Positions 7,449 through 14,700 of a stretch of DNA of 17,023 bases are shown in pieces (the first letter of the stretch is position 1; each line of letters opens with the position of its first letter). The DNA is from Acidobacteriota bacterium (GTDB lineage Bacteria > Acidobacteriota > Terriglobia > Terriglobales > Acidobacteriaceae). Below the pieces are notes generated by a model, which saw only the letters and a list, made by a program, of their open reading frames with translations, ran no database searches and was not told the DNA's origin. Location: NCBI GenBank assembly GCA_021802085.1, contig JAKAAZ010000064.1, positions 1-17,023 of the forward strand. Direction: 5' to 3'. A program made the translations under genes and the position numbers.

Positions 7449-7566
7449 CTGAAGAGTTCTCGCTCCAGGGCTGCAGGACCCACAGAGAACCGTTCTTGGG
7501 ACACGACGCAACTCCTTCGGGCTTTCCCTGTGTGCAGACGAATACGTGGTGAGGAAACGGCTCCAT
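7442..7566 (-). pseudogene. Broken thioredoxin-like [2Fe-2S] ferredoxin
   Basis: The start MEPFPHHVFVCTQGKPEGVASC, then NGSLWVLQ, is that of the small thioredoxin-like [2Fe-2S] ferredoxins, with the first two cluster cysteines in C-x(10)-C spacing. A good Shine-Dalgarno (AGGAG) precedes the ATG at 7566. Near 7470-7473 the family sequence jumps frame: the continuation ALERELF is read in another frame and stops at 7442. The second half of the domain, with the last two Cys (GLC..GP) and the VVYP strand, is absent. Full-length relatives are about 100 residues. The original frame stays open to 7372 without family likeness. The gene lies 64 bases after the OYE reductase in the same direction and may once have served it. 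Frameshift plus truncation make it non-functional. Confidence 0.65.
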
Positions 7567-7630
7567 GTACGCTCTCTCCTGCAGCCCGGCTGGGAACCGG
7601 ACTCTCAATTCCAGCGTAGGCTGCACGACC

Positions 7631-8797
7631 CTACGAAGCAACCCATCCATTCGTGGCTTTTGTTTCAACCAAGCTGAAGATTTCTGTGCTCACCGAGTGG
7701 CCCTGGTAAGCCCGCGCATATTGCCGGGGAACAGGCACAGGTTGGTGCAGTTGCACGGCCGCCTGCATTGGCCAGTGAGGATCACGCAGTGCAGCACGGG
7801 CAATCAGAATCAGGTCGGCCTGCTCCTTCCGCAGAATTTGCTCCGCCTGTTCTGCCGTCGCGATCAGCCCTACGGCACCGGTCAGGATTACCGCCTCCCG
7901 CCGCACCTGCTCGGCAAAGGGCACCTGAAAGCCGGGCGCAGCCGGGATCGAAGCGTGCGGGACCGCGCCGCCCGAGGAGCAATCGATCAGATCCACTCCG
8001 AGCGGCTTCACTTGACTGGCCAGAGCCACGGTGTCGTCGATCTGCCATCCACCCTCGACCCAGTCGGTTGCGGAGACGCGAAGGAACAAGGGATATTTCT
8101 CCGGCCACACGCTTCGAATCGCCACAGCCACCTCGCGCACGATTCGGGTGCGATTCTCGAAGCTGCCGCCATAGCGATCTTCCCGATGATTGCTCAGTGG
8201 CGAGAGAAACTGATGCAGCAAGTATCCATGCGCCGCGTGGATTTCCACCAGCTTGCATCCCGCCTTATAGGCACGCATGGCTGCCGCCTGGAATGCGTCC
8301 ACCACGCGCTGGATGCCAGTGTCATCGAGCGTGTGCGGCGCGGGGTTGCCTTCGTGAAAGGCAAGCGCGCTCGGCGCGTACGGGACCCATCCACCCGACG
8401 ATGCGGGAACCACTTTGTCCCCTTCCCAGGGTGCGCTGGTGCTTGCCTTTCGTCCGGCGTGCGCCAACTGAATCCCCGGCACCGCTCCCTGGCTCTCGAT
8501 GAAGTGAAATATCGGGGCCAGCATCTCCGCCTGATCGTCACTCCACAATCCGAGATCGTTGGGGCTGATTCGTCCCTCCGGCAGGACAGCGGTGGCCTCG
8601 GCGAATACCGCTCCCGCACCCCCGACGGCCAGGCTGCCCAGGTGGACTCTATGCCAGGGAGTGGCAAATCCGCCCTCCGCCGAGTACTGGCACATGGGAG
8701 AGATGACGATGCGGTTGCGGAAATGGATCTCGCGAATCTTCAGAGGCGAAAAGAGCTTGCAGGGGGCGTTCAAATCAGCGGCGTTCTCTTGTGACAT
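7631..8797 (-). CDS. Old Yellow Enzyme family NADH:flavin oxidoreductase (YqjM/xenobiotic reductase-like)
   Basis: FMN-dependent ene-reductase of 388 residues that would reduce activated C=C bonds with NAD(P)H in the cytosol. Seen along the TIM barrel: KLFSPLKIREIHFRNRIVISPMCQYSAEGG (C36 and Y38 match the redox-tuning Cys and the active-site Tyr of YqjM), GIQLAHAGRKAS, the substrate-binding pair H187/H190 in EIHAAHGYLLHQFLSP, then NHREDRYGGSFENR, FLRVSATDWVEGGW and LIDCSSGG, ending in the FMN-phosphate loop (TGAVGLI, LILIARAALRDPHWP). I chose the ATG at 8797 because MSQENAADLNAPCKLFSPL gives the usual length. The frame is open to 9292, but the extra 165 residues look like nothing known. A GGAG lies 11 bases before the ATG. 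No stop or frameshift; appears functional. Substrate unknown. Confidence 0.95.
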   Translation of the reverse strand: MSQENAADLNAPCKLFSPLKIREIHFRNRIVISPMCQYSAEGGFATPWHRVHLGSLAVGGAGAVFAEATAVLPEGRISPNDLGLWSDDQAEMLAPIFHFIESQGAVPGIQLAHAGRKASTSAPWEGDKVVPASSGGWVPYAPSALAFHEGNPAPHTLDDTGIQRVVDAFQAAAMRAYKAGCKLVEIHAAHGYLLHQFLSPLSNHREDRYGGSFENRTRIVREVAVAIRSVWPEKYPLFLRVSATDWVEGGWQIDDTVALASQVKPLGVDLIDCSSGGAVPHASIPAAPGFQVPFAEQVRREAVILTGAVGLIATAEQAEQILRKEQADLILIARAALRDPHWPMQAAVQLHQPVPVPRQYARAYQGHSVSTEIFSLVETKATNGWVAS

Positions 8798-9143
8798 GTT
8801 TGGGAAGTCTCCATCGGTAAGTTTTCGTGCAGCGCAGTCAACCGGCGGTTTGCGATACGGGATGAGCGGGAAGCCGTCAATCAGCGATTCCAACCAACTG
8901 CCATCTATGCTCACAGAATACCAACGAGAACTCCCGGCACCGATGGTGGGTGCCGAAGCGGCCACGATCGACGTGCAGTCTGGACATCCGCAATGCCGCC
9001 CAATCGCATGGTTCGCGCGAACGATTTTCCACGCAGTCATTTCGATGTGCGACGAAGCGAATTGACGCGCATCGATATCCAGCTTCGCCATCCTCCTTTC
9101 ACAGAAAGGAAACTCTCGGCACACTGGCATCGTCCAATCTTCC
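8798..9143. other. Divergent intergenic region between OYE gene and amidohydrolase remnant
   Basis: About 345 bases between two divergent starts, so both promoters should be here. The minus frame of the OYE gene stays open through it, but the translation (with CGCPDC) resembles no family I know and has no clear start signal. The only structure I see is the inverted repeat at 9094-9110. No confident -35/-10 boxes. Confidence 0.4.
9094..9110. promoter_or_regulatory. Perfect inverted repeat TCCTTTC-ACA-GAAAGGA
   Basis: Seven-base arms around a 3-base centre, 33 bases before the ATG at 9144, in the divergent intergenic region. It may be an operator for one or both genes, or a small hairpin in the leader. 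The symmetry is visible; the role is a guess. Confidence 0.35.
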
Positions 9144-9674
9144 ATGCGCACCATCACGATTGAAGAACACTTCGTTACCGAATCCTTCCTGCGAGCCACC
9201 GGAGCAGGGGACAGGGAAACTCCCCCGCAGCTTGCGGAACTGCAACCGAAACTCCTTGACCTCGGCGCTGGCCGGATTGCCGACATGGACAAGTCGGAGA
9301 TCGATCTTCAGGTGCTCTCGCTGGCCGCGATGGGTTTCGATGCACTGGATGCAGATACGGCCACCTCGCTCGCCCATGACATCAATGACGAACTGGCCCA
9401 GGCGGTACGTTTGCATCCAGCACGTTTCGGCGGCTTTGCAACCCTTTCCATGAAGGACCCCGTCGCGGCAGAGCCCCGCAGCCTGAATCGGACCGCATCC
9501 ATCCGTCCACGCTGGTGTCTGGCACTCCATCTGAATCGGGTAAGGAGAGGGCAGGTGAGCAAGGCGGAGGAAGGGAAATCGTCAAGCACGCAATTCCACA
9601 GGCGGGGGAAGCATGCTTTGTCCGTAACGCGTGATGCATGTCACTGTTCGCTGGCGGCGGGCTGCGTATTTTGA
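9144..9674 (+). pseudogene. 5' fragment of an amidohydrolase-family decarboxylase/hydrolase
   Basis: The start MRTITIEEHFVTESFL is that of amidohydrolase-2 (ACMSD/gamma-resorcylate decarboxylase-like) enzymes; ExH (E7, H9) would bind the metal. Family sequence continues through LLDLGAGRIADMDKSEID, LQVLSLAAMGFDALDADTA, then INDELAQAVRLHPARFGGFATLSMKDPVAAE near residue 110. From about 9470 the translation (PRSLNRTASIRP...) has no likeness to the family, so two thirds of the barrel, including the remaining metal ligands and catalytic Asp, is gone; the intact family has about 320 residues. The chance tail stays open to 9674 and runs past the GTG start candidate of the next gene. No Shine-Dalgarno close to the ATG. 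Deletion or rearrangement at about 9470 is inferred. Confidence 0.75.
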
Positions 9675-9678
9675 AGCA

Positions 9679-10635
9679 ATGGCAAACCACAGCGTTACAG
9701 AAAAGCCAAACTCCGCGCGGCATACTACGGGAGTAGTGCCCGTCTCCTCAGCCGTCGACGGAGAAATGACGCGCGCGGTGCGTGTGATAGGACTGGCGAT
9801 GGCCTGTCTGGTGGCTGGCGCCATCCTCGCCGGCATCTGGAAGGCGAGCGTTGGCCCGCAATCGGGCAGAGCGGCGCTGGTGAGCGGGCTGTTTCTCACC
9901 GAAGTAATTCTGGCCGGTATCCTGATTCTTCTCGGCAGCCTTGTCGAGGGATTTGGCTATGGGCTCTCTCTCGGGACCCGCTGGCCCTATACCCGGAATA
10001 TCCTGGTGTTGATGGTCCGGGGAGATCCCGAGGCGGCGCATCGGTTGGTGGCCACTCTGGTGGGCCTCATCGCGCTGGCCCTGGTTTTTCTTGCGCCAGG
10101 TTCGGCGACCATCAATGGCTTGGTGCTGGTGATCATCGCCGCACTGTTCGGAATAGGAACCCTCCATGTTTTGTCCGGCCGGATACCGGCCTTCGTGCAT
10201 GGCATCCATGGACTCCTGGCCTACGGAGTCTTTCTCAGTTATCTCACCGGACTTGCTTTCCCCGGCGTTGAATTTTGGCGGTATCTCAAGTTCACGGTCG
10301 CCCTCCATGCGCTCTTGCTGGCGGTGTTCCTGGGGGGTATGACCACTGGGCAACGCGGCTTCGGCCAGCCGATCGGACCTTTTTACCGACCGCAGCGACT
10401 CGCCCATTGGACTGTGGCAGTCCATATCCTTGCTGCACTGACCGTCGTGGCTACGTTAGGCTGGCTCATGCCAGCCTATTCTGTGGCCTTTTATCTGGCC
10501 GTCGCACAGGTCGCAGTGGGATTCCTGCTTTTCCATGCCGTCAATCTCAAACCGAAAAATCCGGGAACCATCGTGGCATTTCACCAATCCATGGTGCTTC
10601 TTATCACGACGGCCATCGTCGTCTCATTACGATGA
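9679..10635 (+). CDS. Histidine-rich polytopic membrane protein (possible heme-binding)
   Basis: Integral membrane protein of about 318 residues with 8-9 hydrophobic segments, for example AVRVIGLAMACLVAGAILAG, LVATLVGLIALALVFLA, LVLVIIAALFGIGTLHVL, LLAVFLGG and FYLAVAQVAVGFLLFHAV. Histidines lie inside or at the edge of most: AAHRLVA, TLHVL, FVHGIHG, VALHALLL, LAHWTVAVH, LLFHAV and AFHQSM. That pattern is typical of proteins binding heme in the bilayer, and the AHR motif plus 8 helices recalls heme A synthase (CtaA/COX15) or b-type cytochrome folds, but I cannot assign a family. I chose the ATG at 9679 because the segment before it is polar and not family-like; GTG 9631 and ATG 9634 are in frame. 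It is a lone gene between a broken gene and a 390-base gap. A transporter is an alternative. Confidence 0.7.
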   Translation: MANHSVTEKPNSARHTTGVVPVSSAVDGEMTRAVRVIGLAMACLVAGAILAGIWKASVGPQSGRAALVSGLFLTEVILAGILILLGSLVEGFGYGLSLGTRWPYTRNILVLMVRGDPEAAHRLVATLVGLIALALVFLAPGSATINGLVLVIIAALFGIGTLHVLSGRIPAFVHGIHGLLAYGVFLSYLTGLAFPGVEFWRYLKFTVALHALLLAVFLGGMTTGQRGFGQPIGPFYRPQRLAHWTVAVHILAALTVVATLGWLMPAYSVAFYLAVAQVAVGFLLFHAVNLKPKNPGTIVAFHQSMVLLITTAIVVSLR

Positions 10636-11028
10636 TGGTGGATGTTTCGACTTGCCGGTTTCATGAAAAATGGGGCATTGAGATTGGCGGAGTCGACAAC
10701 ACGGCTTCCTGCATACATCAACCCGCTGTCAGACCAAGGGTTCAGTCCCGATAGAGGTGGAGTTATACCCACTTTTCACAGATAATACACAGCATTTTCC
10801 TGTCGATCTGATGAGGATATGGCGAGCATCCTCCGGTAAACTTACGACAATCGGCTGCATTCGTTACGAAATGTGATCCTCAATGAGGAGACGTGGCGAC
10901 GAGGTTATCAAGAGGATGGATTGACTGTTGACATCGCCATATTGTCACACGCCCGTGGCCCTCCTGAAATTCACAATGTGGCCTAGCCTTGGGCTGACGG
11001 CACGGACTCCAACGGTACCACGACGCGA
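10636..11028. other. Intergenic region before the phosphopantetheinyl transferase
   Basis: About 390 bases, AT-richer than the genes, with no ORF I can support. It should hold the transferase promoter. The best -35 match is TTGACA at 10928-10933, but the expected -10 window (about 10951) is GC-rich, so I do not call a promoter. No strong terminator hairpin follows the membrane-protein gene. Confidence 0.35.
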
Positions 11029-11781
11029 ATGAAGGCATACAACTTTTTCTGGCCGCGCACAGAACCCGTTCCGCCGCTCTCCGCGAATCAGGTCCACGTG
11101 TGGGCCTGGAACCTCGACCTCGCGCCCCTGCCCCATGACTGGGAAATTCTCAGCGAGGCAGAGACTATTCGGGCTCGGCGCTTCGTGTTCCCGCGGGATC
11201 GCGACCGCTATGTCCGCGCCCACTCCGCGATGCGGTCGCTGCTCGGCGGCTATCTCGGCCTCAGCCCGGCGGAGATAGCATTCTCGACCAACGCCTACGG
11301 CAAGCCGCAAATCGAGCAGGGGAACGATACGCAGCGCATCCGATTCAATCTGACCCACAGCGCGGGAATCGCGGCCCTGGCCGTCAGCCGCGACTATGAG
11401 CTGGGAATCGACATGGAGCGTATCCGCCCGATCGATGCCGATGTCGCCGAACACCATTTCTCCTCGCGCGAGTTGCTCACCCTGCGAACTCTTCCACCGG
11501 AGCAATGGCTCCCAGGCTTTTATCGCTGCTGGACCAGCAAGGAAGCGCTGCTCAAGGGCGAGGGTCTTGGGCTCAACCTGCCGCTCGATGGCTTTGATGT
11601 CGAGGTCCATCCCCAGCTTCCCGCGGCATTGCTTGACTTGCGTCCGCAGGCGCCCATCGCGGCTGGCTGGCTGCTGGTCGAGCTGAGCCCTGCGGAAGAT
11701 ATCGTTGCAACCCTCGCGCTCCGCGACGAAACGGGAAAGTTTGATAGATCCTCTCTCCGATGTTTCGCGCTCGTTCGATAG
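11029..11781 (+). CDS. Sfp-type 4'-phosphopantetheinyl transferase
   Basis: Transfers the phosphopantetheine arm from CoA to a Ser of carrier domains, here most likely the two T domains of the neighbouring NRPS. The 250-residue size fits the Sfp/Gsp class. Seen: RARRFVFPRDRDRYVRAHSAMRSLLGGYL (N-terminal CoA-binding part), AYGKP and FNLTHSAG, then the Mg/CoA site GIDMERI (G126, D128, E130) and RCWTSKEALLKGEGLGL (W168, K171, E172, K176). All key residues are present. The ATG at 11029 gives a normal N-terminus although no good Shine-Dalgarno precedes it. Its stop lies 10 bases from the stop of the NRPS gene on the other strand, so the two are convergent and may affect each other's transcript ends. 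Its location makes it the dedicated activator of this cluster (inference). Confidence 0.95.
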   Translation: MKAYNFFWPRTEPVPPLSANQVHVWAWNLDLAPLPHDWEILSEAETIRARRFVFPRDRDRYVRAHSAMRSLLGGYLGLSPAEIAFSTNAYGKPQIEQGNDTQRIRFNLTHSAGIAALAVSRDYELGIDMERIRPIDADVAEHHFSSRELLTLRTLPPEQWLPGFYRCWTSKEALLKGEGLGLNLPLDGFDVEVHPQLPAALLDLRPQAPIAAGWLLVELSPAEDIVATLALRDETGKFDRSSLRCFALVR

Positions 11782-11791
11782 GAATTTTCCT

Positions 11792-14700
11792 TTAGCGGGT
11801 CGATGCATTTTTGGCAAACCAGTTCTCAAACTGCGTCCCGTCGCGCATGTCTGCACGCGTTTTTGGAACCGTGGCCAAGCCGAACAGCTCACGGACGCGA
11901 GCCGCCATCTTTCCCGCGCCGGGCTGACCTAAGATCTCGAGATGATTCCCTGGCAACATCTCCATGTGTACCGGCCTGCCAGTCAGTTGCGACCAACCCA
12001 TGTCCGCCGGCAGCGGCGAGCCTGTCGGCTCTTCTTCACTGCGGAAGAATAGTGCCCTTCCCAATAGCGGACCGACCTCGGATGCAAGGACCGCGGTCCC
12101 CTCCACTCGCCTCCTGCGCCGCTCTTTTTCTCTCTGACCTACGTCCAAGGGAACAAGTACGCGTTGAAAGCGCTCGGTCAACTCTTTTGCGACTTTGGCG
12201 AAGCCCTGAAAGCTTCTCCGGATGTAGGGCCCGGATTGCGGCAGACTGCGATGCCTCAGACGGTGTTCCATCCAGCGGACACGCTGCAACCAATAGATGG
12301 CCAGCATGAGGCAACGGCGCATCGGCGGCTGACCGCTCCAATAAGCAGGGGCCCAGACATCGATGATCATTACCATCTCGATCTCTTCACCCTGCTGTTC
12401 CAGTTGGCGCGCAACTCCATACGCAATCCAGCCAGAAACGCACCAGCCCGCCAGCCGATAGGGTCCGGACGGCTGAACCGTGCGGATCAGCCGAGTATAG
12501 AACTCGATCAGATGCCCAAAGCCGGCGCCATCCAGCGCCACCGTATCCTGGTCGAGCATTTGTATCGCATACACGGGCTGGTCCGTACCCAACTCCGCGG
12601 CGAACGTCCGAAAGATCATACTTTGCGAGATTACAAAAACTGGCCGGTCCGCGCCAAGCGGCTGAATCGGCACAATGCGCGGATTCTGCTCCCATGGACG
12701 CGAGGAAGACGGCTTTGCCGCCGGTGTCGTCGATCGCGCCTGCTCCAACCAGGCCGCCAGCGTGCCAATCGTCGGTTGCCGGAATACCTCCGCTGCCGTC
12801 AACTGCACATTGAACTCGCGCTTCATCGCGATCTGCAACCTGGCCAGCAATAGCGAGTGTCCCCCGAGATCGAAGAAGTTCGACTCCATATCCAGGTCCT
12901 CGATCTTCAGAACCTGTCTCCATATGCGCAACATGTCGCGCTCGCTTGGTGATAGCGGAGGGCTTTCCTGCAACTCCGTGGCTGATATTCTCTCCGGGCC
13001 TCGCGAATCTTCTTTCATTTCTGTGGTTTCGATCCCCGACCCGGCGATCCTAGGACCCTCATAATCTTCCCTCGACGCTCGCTGCAATGCCACAGCACAG
13101 TCAGAAAGACTGCGCGCGTTACCTTCTGCCATATCGATGGCCGCGGCTACCGCTTCCACCGTGTGCAACTGCATCAACTGCTTCGCGCTCACCGCAAAAC
13201 CGCGGCGATGCGCGCGCGCGGCAATCTGAAACATGCGTAAGGAGTCCGCGCCCTGATCGAGGAGGCTGGTTCGAATACTAATACGCGAACATCCCAGGAC
13301 CTCGCAAAAAATCTTCGCCAGAATGGTTTCTGTCCGCGTGCCCGGCTCAATGAACTCCGCTTTCTCGACCTCCACGCCTGCACACGGCTCCGGCAGCGCC
13401 CGGCGATCGATCTTGCCGTTCGGCGTCAGAGGAAGCTTGTCCATCTGCGTCAGGATTGTCGGTATCATATATGCGGGCAGTTGGCTGCCGAGCGCCCGCT
13501 TCAATTCTGCTGGAGTGGAATTCTCGCCGCCCGTATAGTAACCAACCAGGATCGCCTCCCCGCTGGCATCGGGCCGCAGCACGGCAACCGCGTCGCGAAC
13601 ACCCGGCAATGCGCGCAGCGCCGTCTCCACGTCGCCTAGCTCAATGCGAAAGCCGCGCAGCTTGATCTGCCGATCCAGCCGGCCCAGAAACTCAATGCGG
13701 CCATCCGGCAGTTGGCGAACCTCATCCCCGGTGCGATACATCCGCTCTCCGGGCTTGAATGGATCGAGCAAAAATTTCTCTGCCGTCAATTCCGGGCGAT
13801 TGAAATATCCTCGCGCAACTCCGCCGCCCGCGATGAGCAGTTCTCCGGATACGCCTGGCGGCACCAACTGCAAGCCTGCATCCAACACATAGAATCGCGT
13901 GTTGGCGATGGGAGGCCCAAGGGTCATGCGGGTTGCACCCCGTTTCACTTCCGTGATCGAAGACCATACCGTCGTTTCCGTCGGGCCGTACATGTTCCAC
14001 AGACGCCCGCCGTCGGCCAGTAACTGACCGGCCATCGCCGGCGTCCACGCCTCGCCGCCGCACAGCATCTTGAATCCGGAAGAAGGCTGAAATCCCTGCT
14101 CGATCAGCATTCTCCATGTCGCTGGCGTGGCCTGCAGCACAGTCGCCCGCGTCGCCTGCAACAGTTCCACCAACTGCGCGCCGTCGGCCACATCGCCGCC
14201 ACGCGCAATCACCACAGTTCCTCCCGACACCAGCGGCAACAGCATTTCCAGCACTGCAATATCGAATGACAAGGTGGTGACCGCAAGCAGCCGGTCTTGC
14301 GGCTTCATTTCCAGGCGTTGCGCCGTGTCCGCCAGCAGATTGACCACCGCGCCGTGGCAAACCTCGACACCCTTGGGCCGACCCGTTGACCCTGACGTGA
14401 AAATCACATACGCCCGCGCGTCGCTTGGGATGTTCGGCAGTGCAACGATGGGTTCTGCTGCCAGCGCATCCGCTTCCGCATCCAGAGCAATCACCTTCGC
14501 CTGCGATTTTGGCAGCGCGTCCAGATGCTCGGAAAGTGTAATCATCACAGGTACATTTGTCTCTTCCACAATCTGCGCGATGCGCGCCGGGGGAAACATG
14601 GGATCGAGCGGCACATACGCCGCGGCCGCCTTCATCACTCCCAGCATCGCCACCAGCATGTCCAGCGAGCGGTCCATATAGATGCCCACCAGGGCCCCCG

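Noticed and set aside
8798..9292. The OYE frame stays open 165 codons upstream, which could be an N-terminal extension.
   Set aside because: The extra residues resemble no domain, overlap the oppositely oriented amidohydrolase start, and the ATG at 8797 gives the normal family length.
10755..10800. TTATACCCA and TTTTCACAGATAA resemble DnaA boxes, hinting at an origin.
   Set aside because: Each has two or more mismatches to TTATCCACA, there are only two, and no replication gene is near.
10921..10956. TTGACT/TTGACA before the phosphopantetheinyl transferase as a sigma-70 promoter.
   Set aside because: No acceptable -10 box at 16-18 bases; too weak to list as a feature.
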